Positions 24,094 through 35,318 of a stretch of DNA of 64,000 bases are shown here, piece by piece (the stretch's first letter is position 1; every line of letters begins with the position of its first letter). The translations under genes and the position numbers were made by a program. This DNA is from Caprimulgus europaeus (lineage: Eukaryota; Chordata; Aves; Caprimulgiformes; Caprimulgidae), in the NCBI GenBank assembly GCA_907165065.1, contig OU015523.1:114912246-114976245 (forward strand), in the 5' to 3' direction. The notes below the pieces were generated by a model. The model did no database searches and had not been told where the DNA came from. It saw only the letters and a list, made by a program, of their open reading frames with translations.

Positions 24094-24907
24094 AAGGATG
24101 CCAACCAGAGGGACCTTGACAGGCTTGAGAGGTGGGCCTGTGCCAACCTCATGAAGTTCAACAAGGCCAGATGCAAGGTCCTGCATCTGGGCTGGGCCAT
24201 GAGTGGCTTGAGACCAGCTCTGAAGAGAAGGATTTGGGAGTGGTGGTGGACAAGAAGCTCAGCATGAGCTGGCAATGCGCACTTGCAGCCCAGAATGCCA
24301 ACCATATCCTGGGCTGCATCAAGAGCAGCGTGGCCAGCAGGTCGAGGGAGGTGATTCTCCCCCTCTACTCCACTCTCGTAAGGCCCCACCTGGAGTACTG
24401 TGTCCAGCTCTGGAGCCCCCAACACAAGAGAGACATGGACCTGTTAGAACGAGTCCAGAGGAGGCCACGAGGATGATCCGAGGGCTGGAGCATCTCTCCT
24501 GTGAGGACAGGCTGAGAGAGTTGGGGCTGTTCAGCCTGGAGAAGAGAAGGCTTCGGGGAGATCTTATAGCGGCCTTCCAGTACCTGAAGGGGCTACAGGA
24601 AGGCTGGGGAGGGACTTTTCATAAGGGTGGTTAATGACAGAACAAGGGGAAATGGCTATAAGCTGAAAGAGGGTAGGTTTAGATTAGACATGAGGAAGAA
24701 ATTATTTCCTGTGAGGGTGGTCAGACACTGGCCCAGGTTGCCCAGAGAAGTTGTGGCTGCCCCCTCCCTGGAAGTGTTTAAGGCCAGGCTGGATGAGGCT
24801 TTGAGCAACCTGGTCTAGTGGAAGGTGTCCCTGCTGATGGCAGGGGGGTTGGAACTGGATGATCTTTAAGGTCTTTTCCAAACCAAACCATTCTATGATT
24901 CTATGAA
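24094..24907 (+). mobile_element. CR1 LINE, 3' 0.8 kb
   Basis: RT is traceable across at least three frames: [20 protein letters not shown], then [20 protein letters not shown], then [20 protein letters not shown], then [20 protein letters not shown], then [20 protein letters not shown]. The tail ends ATTCTATGATTCTATGA. The frameshifts near 24.2, 24.47 and 24.62 kb make it inactive. It forms the plus-strand arm of an inverted pair with the next CR1. Confidence 0.95.
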
Positions 24908-25007
24908 TTAAGGAATTACTAGATTCACACTTTTGGAAGAGATCTCCCATATGAGATCGTACAACATTTTATGGCCTGAGACTGTAAACAATTCATTTTA
25001 GAATTTT

Positions 25008-25288
25008 TACAGTCTCACAGGGAAGGCTTTCTTCCTAATATCCAATCTAAACCTGCCCTCTTCCAGTTTAAAGCCATTGCCCCTTGTTCTATCTCTACCT
25101 GCCTTTGTAAAAAGTCCCTCCCCAGCCTTCCTGTAGCCCCTTCAGGTACTGGAAGGCCACTATAAGATCTCCCTGGAGCCTTCTCTTCTCCAGGCTGAAC
25201 AGCCCCAACTCTCTCAGCCTGTCCTCGTAGGAGAGGTACTCCAGCTCATAAGAGAGGTGCTTCAGCTTGTAGGAGAGGTGCTCCAGCA
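25008..25288 (-). mobile_element. CR1 LINE fragment with 21-bp triplication at its 5' end
   Basis: Minus-strand RT C-terminal region lacking the 3' UTR and tail. At its 5' end a 21-bp segment is present three times in tandem (25226-25246, 25247-25267, 25268-25288), preserving frame as a repeated seven-residue LEHLSYx peptide. The fragment faces the CR1 at 24.1-24.9 kb across about 100 bp of non-repeat DNA. Confidence 0.9.
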
Positions 25289-25295
25289 GAAATGG

Positions 25296-25345
25296 CTCCC
25301 CATCAGGGAATCAAACCCCAGTCTCCAGCATGAGAGGTGGGGAAT
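25296..25345 (-). pseudogene. tRNA-Asp-like 3' half (tRNA pseudogene)
   Basis: On the minus strand it reads through an anticodon arm, a GGAGAC variable segment, a T-arm with the B-box GGTTTGATTCCC, and an acceptor end GATGGGGAG. This matches the 3' half of vertebrate tRNA-Asp with a handful of C-to-T type changes. The T-stem can still pair with two wobbles. The anticodon stem has two mismatches, and position 34 is C instead of G (CTC in place of GTC). The 5' half is absent or too decayed to support. Only 7 bp separate it from the 5' end of the CR1 fragment in the same orientation. Confidence 0.6.
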
Positions 25346-27021
25346 TTTACACTTTTCTTTTGATATACACCACACAATGAATGCCATAGAGCTCTAGTCA
25401 ACTGACCTGCAATTTCTTAGGTGTAATGTCTCAACCTACGTGTAGTTCTCCCTTTGTCAAAAAAGACTCTGTCAAGTACACTGCAGAAAGTGGCTCCATT
25501 CACTATTATTCTAAGGATTAAAAGTACCAGGAGCTGGTGTTTTTAGGAGACAGCTGAAACCTGTGAGTTGTCCGAGAGCACTGTAACCCTGCTTTTATGT
25601 GTTACAGTGCACTGCTGAAAGGGTTATGCAGGATGACACAGAAATATTTTCAAACAGGTAAGTTTTCTCCCACACTGTGAAAAACATATGACTCACTTCA
25701 TGCTAATCACATGACATTTTTGTAGCAGTACGTGATAGCAATTTCTTCAATTCTTGTCAGTAATTTACCTTCCTAATAAAATGAACCTGTTTAAAGGGAA
25801 CTGAGAACCAGTAGATGTTGGAAGTCAGTGAAATCTGAAACGTGAACCTAATGATGAATCTCTTCAGCTTTACAGTGCCTCCCATTTTTCTGTCTCAGCC
25901 TTCATATCCCTTTTAGAAACCCCAAATTATTTTAATTTCTCACTAATAAAGATCTCAGAAGGGCCTCTCTGCCACATCTACCTTGCTTATGTTTATGTGT
26001 AACAAACTTTACATGCACCACATTGTACTATTGAGGAAGAGAGCTTATTTCAGTCTTGCTGAAATCTGTGTAAAGCAAAGTCACAAAAATTCTACATTTT
26101 TTGAAAAAGTGTGGGGAAAATATCTGCTACTTTTCTGGTCTTTACCTTTAATTCTTCTTCATGTCTTCACAACACCATTGCCACCAGCAAGCACCCTTTT
26201 TTCCATGCCTTGGTTTTTTTGCATAAAAAAATAAATAAGCTTGTAAAATGGCTTATCTCCTGCTCTTCTGATCCCAAACATCATGTCTGAAGTTCACTCT
26301 ACATACCATATTGCACAAGTTGACACAAAATCTGTACTTTATCCCTTTTCCCTCAAGTATCTGAAAGATTTGTAACTGCTCTTTTGGAGAGCTGATGATT
26401 TGGCTCCTGATTCTGACTGTACCTGTGGTTTATCTGCTGGAAGCACAGTGGCTTGGGGTGCTGCAGCATCTCAGTTCAAATCAACAACCCTGTAGATGGA
26501 AACGAACCTGTAAGTCTTGATGTGGGTCTATTGCTGGAGAATTTCCTTACAGTTTTATAAGCTGTACCTTTTCATTGTGATCCTCTCTCTTAATCTGCAA
26601 ATGCTTCAGCCTTGTGGATCAGTCTTGAATAGAGCTGTTTCCACCAAACATGGCAGTTGATTGCTGCCAAAAGAGGAGAATCCCACTTTCCCCACTTGGC
26701 CACACATTTTTGCTGCTTATCTTCTGCCAGCCATTTCTGGTGCTCTTCAAACTTTTAATCACCCAGTAGAAATGGTGGCTATTCTTTTGATATCTTAGCA
26801 AGCCAGGTGGTGTGTTCCAGTGAGCACACAACCATTGTGCTCTCTCACAAGAGTGAGTGCATGGTTTGGAGCAGAGGAGGAAGGAGCAAGACTTGCCTTA
26901 TTTGATGGATATGATTGAATTAGCTTGGACATCTGCTGAACATCTTGCAAGTGATTTATGGCTTATCAACAGGGGAACCTTATTATATGTCCTTGAGATA
27001 CTACCTGGAGATAAATGGTAG
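25346..27021. other. Unannotated AT-rich stretch
   Basis: No repeat or gene recognised. The longest frame is 83 codons (plus, 25983-26234) without a domain. Confidence 0.45.
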
Positions 27022-27606
27022 TCAGTCACAAATCATCTTGGACATATCCTCATTAGGAACTGGAATGCAATATAGAGATACAGAACTAATAAAAACCTGA
27101 GGCAGTAAAGCTACATGATGTGGTACAAGGTGGCATGGGCTGGCTACTCCCTGCCTGTTAACATCACAGCCTTGCTTCCACCATGCTGTGTACAAACCAG
27201 GGTACCTTGCTTCCTTAGAGTGATAACACATCTGTGAGGAAAGCAACTGGCCCCACAGAACATAGCTGCAGAGGCAACTAGCTCCCACCAATATATGTGG
27301 TCTGAACAAGTCCTCCGTGCTGAGAAGGCTGAGGACAGTAGCCTTGCTCCGACCACAAATATGGCCTGTAAGAGTCTGGCAATATGCTATGATAATTTCT
27401 TGCCAGGACAAGATCAAAAACGTGTCCAAGTGGTACCTCCCAGATCAGTAGTTCAGGCACAATGTCACCCCAAAAGAGCTGTCTTACTCCCAGTGGAGGA
27501 ACACTCCACAGACCTCCACTTTGGGGATAACACAAAACCTGGAGTTAGAGCTCTCTGTGCCTATGGCATAGGTAGTCTGAGTCATGTAACCCTCATGGGC
27601 CATTAA
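27022..27606. other. Unclassified frame-dense block upstream of LTR
   Basis: Frames of 135 and 85 codons on the minus strand (27022-27429, 27278-27535) and 103 codons on the plus strand (27295-27606) overlap in a locally GC-richer block ending about 165 bp before the 27.77-kb LTR. I recognise no domain in any of them. A decayed internal retroviral or processed-gene fragment is possible, but simple lack of stop codons in GC-richer DNA explains it equally well. Confidence 0.3.
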
Positions 27607-28024
27607 GTGACACCTTACACATATTATAATGTTCCAGGGAACAAAATGTTCATTCATTTATAAGTGACATTATTAGCACAATTCTCAAATAATAATTATT
27701 CTCTTGCACTGATATTTTTTTGTCTTTTTGCTGTGATAATAGTTTCAGTGAACTTCACTCCATCTTTGTCTTTGTTTCAGCTGGAATAAAGTTAATTTTC
27801 TTCCTAGCAGCTGGTATAGTGCTACATTTTGGATTTAGGATGAGAATAATGTTGATAACACACTGATGTTTTAGCTGGTGCTAAGTAGTGTTTATACTAA
27901 GTCAAGGACTTATCAGCTTCTCATACTGCTCTGCCAGCAAAGGCTGGGAGTTCACAAGAAGCTGTGAGGGGACATGGCTGGGACAGCTGACTCCAGCTGA
28001 CCAAAGGGATATTCCAGACCATAT

Positions 28025-28047
28025 GATGTCATGCTCAGCATATAAAC
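28025..28047 (+). promoter_or_regulatory. LTR core promoter (CRE-like element and TATA box)
   Basis: TGATGTCAT (one base from a palindromic CRE) is followed 7 bp later by TATAAAC at 28041-28047. This is the best preserved promoter among the LTRs here. Activity is inferred from motif only. Confidence 0.5.
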
Positions 28048-28178
28048 TGAGGGGAGTTGGCTGGGGGACACCATGGCTTGGACATTGACTGGGCATTGGT
28101 CAGCGAGTGGTGAGCAATTATATTGTTCATGACTTGTTTTGTATATTATTAATTTTTTTCCCCTTCCTTTTCTGTCTT

Positions 28179-28184
28179 ATTAAA
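28179..28184 (+). promoter_or_regulatory. LTR polyadenylation signal ATTAAA
   Basis: ATTAAA lies about 135 bp after the TATA box in the expected R-region position of the LTR. Confidence 0.45.
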
Positions 28185-28313
28185 CTGTCTTTATCTCAAC
28201 CCATGAGTTTTACCTTTTTTTTCCCTTGATTGTCTCGCCTATCCCACTAGGAGAAGGAGAGTGACCAAGGGGCTGTGTGGTGCTTAATTACCGACTGGGG
28301 TTAAACCACAACA

Positions 28314-31300
28314 GCCTATTAGCTGTTAAAAGTTTCTAGCCTCCAGAAATTGAAAGTCCTGCAGGTTCCTTTCAGAAATGCAATGTGCTTCATTCTAGTA
28401 AAAATACAGATAATGAATTCGTACAGTTGTCACTGGTTTTTACTAAAATAAATGGAGAAACACCATTTTACTTAAGTTTAAATAGTGGGGGCATTTCTGT
28501 ATCAGCAGCTAATTCAAGACAGGCAAAAAAGGATGCTGATGCAACAAAAACATGCAAGTTGTATGCCTCTGGACTCTCTTCCAGAACAGAAAGCCTCTTA
28601 GTTAAAATGTTCTCTTACTCTCTTCCTGGAAAAATCAGCCTGGTTTTTGAGTTAGCCAAGACCACGCAGGTTGATTTAATCACCAAACCCAACAACGTGC
28701 AATCTCACTGACAATTTCTACAGCACTGAAGGAGATCAGACGCCTTCATCCGACCAATTACTGCAGTCCTAGCTTCAAAATCTGGAATGTGAAAGCCCAT
28801 CTCACAATCAGCAATCTGGATGTTTCTCTTCGTTGCACAAAAAATAAACCACTTCCATGCAGTTCATAAAACATAGTGTTTGTAATATAATTGAAGTGAT
28901 ATGTAGCTGATACAACAAAACTTTGCATTTCCACGACATCAACATTAATTCCTCTGTCTCCCTCTGCCTCCAAATCAGTAATTTTTTTTTTTTTTTTTTG
29001 TGAATAAATAAATTGCTGAATTAAAACGAACAGGGAAAAGACTGGAGGGCCAAAATCACACAACAATTTCTTCCAAGTTTTTCCTTTATTGTGTGAAAGA
29101 GGCTTTCTTTCTATTTCCTAGCATATCCCTGTTCAGAGAACACTAATTCCCAATCACATCTTCTTCTCTTAATATAGAAAAGAGAGACTGGAAGAACCCT
29201 GCAGAAAGAAACTCTGTTTTTGTAACAGAGAGATGGAAATTTCTGGGTTGTACAGCTGACTGGGCATTAAAGAGGTTTGGCTCATCTCGCTTTTGAACTG
29301 TGGCTTATTACAGTTAATTGATGAACAATCTGACAAAGAATGAGGCATGAAAATTCCTCCCTCTGCCTTTCCCTCAAGCTCTTTTCTTCAGTTTTTGTTC
29401 ATTTATCTTTTGTTATACATAACATTTATCAGAGATATGTACTCTGAATCAAGGTTTGTGTGAGTCATCACATTAGCCACACTACATGGTAGTAGTGGAG
29501 GTGGGAAAGTGGAAGACAAGACTTCAGAAACTGGAGCAGAAGGTAAAAACTCTGAGGCACCTCAAGTTCTCCAGAAATGCTGCCAACTGGAAACATCACT
29601 GGCAAGAATTTTGTCTATTCATGAATGCAAAGAGACCTTCTTGACTGGAAGACATGCAAAAGGTAGCTATTTTTATTTTAATATTAATGGGTTGGACAAT
29701 CTAGATTTAATAGCTACATTTAAGTGAGGAAAACAGCTAGATAATCACAGATATTTGTAGAGTACTGTGCTCTGAGGAAGAATGATGCAGTTGAAAGATA
29801 CAGGAGAAGCTGAAAGAAAGGGAGGAACTGCTGCATCATTTATAAGAGATTTTAGATTGCGGAGCTGAACATGCAGTTTTGGATGCTTTGCAGAATCTGA
29901 GCCCAGATGGGGTATCAGGGACTCAAAAGAGAAAGAGAACTGCTAAAGTTCCTTTTTTAAGATGAGGAAAAGCAATCAGAATTTGTCAGGCTGCAAAAAA
30001 TACCTCTTCAGAAGGAAAATAGAATAGTGCATAGTGGACTTAAAGATCAGCAAGATCCAACAGAATGTGCAGAGAAGAAAACAAAACCATGTTATCATAA
30101 GAAAGGATTTACAAAATACAAGTCAGTTAGATTTGCAAGAAGAAATATAATAAACAAAGTGAGAGTTTATTCTGAGGAGAGTCAGTGTGCCTGTAAGAAG
30201 AAGCTATTTTGCAAAAATCTTCAGAAGAGGAAAGAATGTACTTAAAGAAAAGGATTCCTAGTCTACTTAGAGAATTAGAAATCTTTGTGAGAGCTGTTCA
30301 AGACACAGGTATGTTCAGTGCATAGATATTACTTTGAGGACAAAAGAAACCCTTATAAATAGGCTACTGGGGCTCAAATACATGGGGTATTTTGAAGAGA
30401 AAAATGGTTCTGCTGGAACAAAGAGGAAAACCTCAGATCTTACAATGGGAATTCATTCTTGGCGATTGTAAGTCTCCTAGTTATTAAAAAAAAATACAAA
30501 AAGTTTGAAGTTCTTTCTGCAAACAGATTACCTGTTATTAAATGAGAATGTAGCCTGGGTCAGGGCTAGGAACAGTCTCACCCAACTTGAGATATCTGCA
30601 GTGTAGACATCTGCACCTGAGCTAGCCCACTGGGTCCCCTTCCACGCAATGGAGAGGAACAAAAACTTTTGTAGTTCAACCAATGCTTTCATTTTACGTG
30701 TCTGCATCAGGACACAGTGAATTGTGCCCTCAAATTGCCCATTTCTCTCTGCCTGTTGGGAGAGAGAAACACTAAGGGAGGCTGACTGACACATGAAGTC
30801 TGATAAATCTCACTGAAGGTCTCAATGACAGGGTTTGTGCTTTAGGAGGGCTGGAGCCCAGAAGGTTGCAATCATCCTGTTCTCTGTATTCAGCAGCTTA
30901 CTGTCCCAAACATAGGTATTCTCAGGGAAACATCGTGTGACCAACATCAGGCTTGTTTTTATCCACTGGGGCAAAAAAATGCACATCCATATCCAAAAAT
31001 AATGGGGGTTAAACAGACTATCTCCTGTATGAATATACATTTACTAACAATGTAGACAAGGGATATAACTCCTGGTAGTGAGAGATGATCTTCACAGTCT
31101 GATTACTGTCCTTGTGCTGTATAAAGTCTGCTCTGAAGGCACTTTGACACTGAGAGTGAATGGACCATCAAAGCAGAGGTTTTTGCTCTCCTTCTCCTAA
31201 ACTAGCAAAGACAGTGAGGGTACTAGTGAGACACCCATCGTCTGAAGAAGCTCACTGGTCTCTGAAGCCTCCACCCAACACAGCACAGATGTACCTGTGG

Positions 31301-32639
31301 AGGACTGCTGCCTCCCCGCAGGCTATGCTCTATGTAGAGCAAAAAGCATAAAAAGTCCAGTAAGGAGACTGTGGGCTTCTACCAGCAGACATGTACCTGG
31401 GTTTGAGGGGCATGCCAACCCCGGCTGGACAGTCTCATGCTCTGTTCAACATGCCCATTTCTTCATTTTGGCTGCTTTTTCACTCCAGTTGCTTATCTAA
31501 GGCAGATAAACCTGCCTTGTCCCTACTGCTTGCTTCCACACAAATGTTTTGGGTAGTGAATTAATTCAAGACATAAAATTAGTGCAGCAGTCATCCAACT
31601 TGGCAGTCACATGAATGATTGCTCATATCGCCAAAGGGGATATAAATTAATTTGTTTTTCTGGAGTATATTGAGCTGTTTGTATCTCCTAGGAAAGTTAG
31701 GCTTGCAGTTTAGAGTAAAAGAGTTCTTGTGCTTGGGAGGGCATAATAGGGCTTCTTCTTGTGGGATGCTTTGCATTTTTCAGGGTAAAGCTGACAAGTG
31801 AGGATTTATAGTGTATCAACTGAAAGATTAGTTTTCCTTATATATATGTATTGGTAAATCTGTTTCTGATAACAGGTGATAATAAATCACCACATAAAGA
31901 GCAGGTTCAGCCATTTTGTAATCTACCATGTTTTTGAGAAAAGTGGTATTGTCCTGCCCCAAGTAAGAATCTTGCAATTACCTTTCCTGTGACTGTCTGT
32001 CCCCAGGACTGCATGGATTTTGAACATCCTGGATACAAAACTAGAATAATCCTACTGTGTACTAATCCTTTCACCAAACACATTTTTGTGAGTGACTATT
32101 ACTGCCCAGAGATACAGGCAGACACTGTCACTCAATAAAGGTTTCCTTCAGTAACCATGTATTTAGAAGTGTACAAGATAACAGCTCTAGTGCTCCATTC
32201 AGCAAGGCTTGAAAAAGCTGCGCTTGCAAATGTGGTTAAGCCAAGTCTGGCAGGTCAGGTTGGCCTAGCAAACAACTGTGCTGGTGTCAGATCTTACCGT
32301 GTCTTCAAAAGTTTATTACAGCCTCTTCTTCATTGGAATGGGTGATGCTGGGCCTGGGCCTTGGTTCTCAGCGTGCATACCATGACCGTGGGGCAGCAGC
32401 TGAGACAGGGAGCTGGGCTCCTTTCTGCTGACTGTTCAGCAGGGATGGTAAGTACCAGCAGAAAGATGGAGCAGGCAAGTGGAAATATCAGCACCCTCAC
32501 ACCAAAATTTGCCTAAAGATGTATGAAAGCCTTAGACTATGTCTATTTAAGAACAGGACTAATGTCTGTTGGAAGTGATCTCTGTAGGTTTCTTCTTCAA
32601 CCTCTTGCTTGAAGATCACCAGCATTAAAGTACTGTGGC
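28314..32639. other. Unannotated 4.3-kb stretch
   Basis: No gene or repeat family recognised. It holds a T20 tract at 28980-29000, a plus-strand 108-codon frame directly after the LTR (28385-28711, no domain), and smaller domain-free frames. 29.7-30.3 kb is purine-rich. Confidence 0.45.
28980..29000. repeat. Poly(T) tract
   Basis: About twenty consecutive T. It could be the reverse complement of a retroposed poly(A) tail, but no retroposon body is recognisable beside it. Confidence 0.8.
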
Positions 32640-33575
32640 TTTATATAGCTGACTTGAAAACCTTCAAGAATGGAGAATTTTCAGCCTTCTTGGACAACAT
32701 GTTCCAGTGCTTGTGAAAACATTTTCTCTTATGTCCAACCTGAACTTTTCATATCCCAGTCTGTGACTTGCTATTTTTTTAGTTTGTCTACTATTACTGA
32801 AAGGAGTTTCTATCTCCCCTTCAAGTCATATAGGCTGTAATCAGCTCACTGTTTAACCTCCTCTTCACTGTACCAAAGAACTACAGCTCTCTAAACATAT
32901 CCTTGTTGGAACTCTAGCTACTGACCATCTTTGTAGCCATTCTTTGGACTCTTTCCATTTTCTCCACATCCCTCTTAGACTGAAAGACCAGAAACTGGAT
33001 AGAGTTTTGCAAGGCATGGTTGCATCAGGGCCAAATAGAGGAGGCTCATACCTTCCTTTGATCTGATGGCTTTGATCCTCCATACATAACACTGATATGC
33101 AGTTTGTCTTATTTGTGAGGAGAGCATGCTCTAGGCTGATATTAAGCCTCATGTCCACCAAAACTCTCAGGCCTTGTTCAGCAGTCAACTAGTGAGTTCC
33201 CCCTGTGTACTCATGTTTGTAACAATGGAGTTATTCTGCTCCAGATGGAGCACTTGACGTTTCTTGTTGAACTTGAAATTTCTATTGATCCTATCTCTGA
33301 ATTTACCAAAGTCCACCTGAATTGCAGCTCCAGTGCTTTGCATATAAAGTGCCTCCAATTTAACTTTATCCACAAATTTGTTGATGGTCCGTTCTGCCTC
33401 ATCACCCAGGTAATTGATGAAGATAACCAACCCCTGACATACTCCATTCATTACTGTCTGTCCACTGGGCACTAAGCCACTGATTAATGCCCTCTGAGTC
33501 TGGAGTCTGGCCGGTATTTAACACACCCAATAACCTGTCCTTCCAGCCTATGGTTATGATCAGTGCCAAGGAGCA
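32640..33575 (-). mobile_element. Old CR1 LINE, 0.9 kb of RT region
   Basis: The minus strand retains two open frames covering RT C-terminal sequence: 33185-33472 reads INYLGDEAERTINKFVDKVK in place of the catalytic FADD region, and continues to a KKRQVLHLEQNN segment equivalent to the young copies' [13 protein letters not shown]. The frame at 32865-33188 continues the VDMRLNIS segment. The catalytic aspartates are changed (KFVDKVK against KFADDTK at 42.8-43.7 kb). Divergence is much greater than in the other avian CR1s. The 3' UTR end is unclear. Confidence 0.85.
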
Positions 33576-33589
33576 CACTCCCAGGTAAT

Positions 33590-33638
33590 CACAGAATCAT
33601 AGAATGGTTTGGGCTGGAAGGGACCTTAAAGATCACCT
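33590..33638 (-). mobile_element. 49-bp CR1 3' tip
   Basis: Only two tail units and the first part of the 3' UTR are present (CACAGAATCATAGAATGG, then TTGGGCTGGAAGGGACC). It is bracketed by AGGTAAT on both sides (33583-33589 and 33639-33645), which looks like a 7-bp target-site duplication and defines an extremely 5'-truncated insertion. Confidence 0.85.
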
Positions 33639-33645
33639 AGGTAAT

Positions 33646-34649
33646 GCCCAAGCAGGGCCTGGCAGACATGGCAACCTATGGTCCATTCCCCATATGCTCT
33701 GGGCGCAGAAAACAATTGTGTACTAGTTGTACATAGCATTAGACATTCACATTTTTAGCGTGTTATTCAAAAAGAAAAACTTTCTCAAAAAGTATAAAAT
33801 AATTAAGGCTATAGTAGGATCTTTATAAAGGGCAATTTTAAAGGAGAAAGATATTGTACTTTTATTAAATATTGCATTCAACCAGGAATTCAAGGAAGTT
33901 TTATACTTCATATGAGATCAGACTATAAGTTTTCAGGGATTACCTGAAAGGAATCTATTTTTCCCCAATAATCTTTACCTTGTTTAGGGCTCATTCCCTT
34001 AACAAAACCTAGAGTAGGGCAAGGAGACATCAGGTATGTCTTTGTTCCTTCATGTGATTGCCTATAACTCTTTTCTATACAGACGGGAGAATCTAACTGT
34101 TAAGAAGCTGCTGTTCCTGTCTCAGAAATGTTCCAGCATGTAGAAAAAAAAATTACTAGCTCTAAATTTGAATGATAATTTAAAATCTAAAATTTTCTTT
34201 GTGAAGAGAAATTATGATAATATTATGGTTTGAGTATTCACAACCATCTAGAGGGTGTTAGGCACATTGTCATCCTAATTTTAATTTTAATTCATAATGT
34301 TTATGGCTCATATTAAACCTATAAAGGAAAAGCTTTTTTTGCCTGAGGAGAACCGAATCCAAGAACATTGAAATTAGATGGTTAGACAGCTTGCATTGTC
34401 CAGCCCTTCTTCTACAAAAAAAAAAAAAAAGGCTTCACTGAAGGGACATTTGAGAAAAATACAATAATATTCTGGCAATTCTTACTTACATTCATGAACA
34501 AAGTATTATGCATTTTCTCTAACATTAACCATCTCAGTTGTATGGGTAGAGAAGATGGAATGATACTAACCAGATAGGAACCTGCTTAGCCTAACTTCCT
34601 CATCAGTGTCTTAGGAATCAGCAACTGGATATTTTGGCTCAGTCCCAGC
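33646..34649. other. Unannotated AT-rich stretch
   Basis: No gene or repeat recognised. A15 tract at about 34417-34431 and A8-A9 tract near 34145. Confidence 0.45.
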
Positions 34650-35318
34650 AGGAAAGATCACAAAAACTTCTGGTGTTCCAGTTTTTGCCCATTGCCCCTT
34701 GTCCTGTCACAGGGTACTACTGCAAAAAGCCCGGCCCCACCCATTCAGCCCCTGCACTTCAGGTATTTATAGACACTGATCAGATCCCCTCTCAGTCTTT
34801 TCTTCTCCAGGCTGAAGAGTCCCAGCTCTCTCAGCCTCTCCTCGTAAGGCAGATGCTCCAGGCCCCTCATCATCTTTGTGGCCTCCACTGGATTCTCTCC
34901 AGAAGATCCCTGTCGCTCTTGAACTGAGGAGCCCAGAACTGGACACGATACTCCAGATGTGGCCTCACCAGGGCAGAGTAGAGGGGGAGGAGAACCTCCC
35001 TCGACCTGCTGGCCACACTCTGTTTAATGCACCCCAGGATGCTGTTGACCTTCCTGGCCACAAGGACACAGTGCTGGCTCATGGCCAGCCTGCTGTCCAC
35101 CAACACACCCAGGTCCTTTTCCTCAGAGCTCCTCTCCAGCAGGTCAGCCTCTAACCTGTCCTGATTCATGTGGTTATTCCTCCCCAGGTGAAGGACTCTG
35201 CACTTGCTCTTGCTGAACCTCATCAGGTTCCTTTCCGCCCAACTCTCCAGTGTATCCAGGTGCTGTTGAATGGCAGCACAGCTTTCTGGTGTGTCAGCCA
35301 CTCCTCCCAACTTCATAT
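34650..35318 (-). mobile_element. CR1 LINE, 0.67 kb of RT, tail missing
   Basis: A 148-codon minus-strand frame (34870-35316) reads [20 protein letters not shown], then [20 protein letters not shown], then [20 protein letters not shown], then [20 protein letters not shown]. The C of the usual LEYC is R here. The element is open over most of its length, so it is fairly young, but it lacks the 3' UTR and tail at its low-coordinate end and the catalytic FADD upstream. Confidence 0.95.

Larger units (their letters stand above)
27773..28313 (+). mobile_element. Endogenous retroviral solo LTR with recognisable promoter
   Basis: Runs from TGTTTCAGCTGGAATAAAG to GGGTTAAACCACAACA. Internal order is the 5' TTAATTTTCTTC block, GAGAATAATGTTGATAACAC, AGTCAAGGACTTATCAGC, CATATGATGTCATGCTCAGC, a TATA box, a poly(A) signal and the CCACAACA terminus. 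Candidate flanking pentamers (27768-27772 GTCTT, 28314-28318 GCCTA) match at only 3 of 5 positions, so the duplication is decayed or absent. No viral coding sequence adjoins it that I can recognise. Confidence 0.88.

Noticed and set aside
25346-25400. 5' half of the tRNA-Asp-like gene
   Set aside because: A faint resemblance on the minus strand requires a large insertion, so it is not supportable by eye.
27186-27206. 16-bp match (TGTACAAACCAGGGTA) to the minus strand near 55.57 kb, as a shared repeat
   Set aside because: A 16-bp match is expected about once by chance in a self-comparison of this size, and flanks do not align.
27768-28318. Target-site duplication for the 27.77-kb LTR
   Set aside because: The pentamers GTCTT and GCCTA agree at only 3 of 5 positions, so I do not claim one.
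28980-29000. Processed pseudogene tail
   Set aside because: The T tract has no recognisable gene body or flanking duplication.
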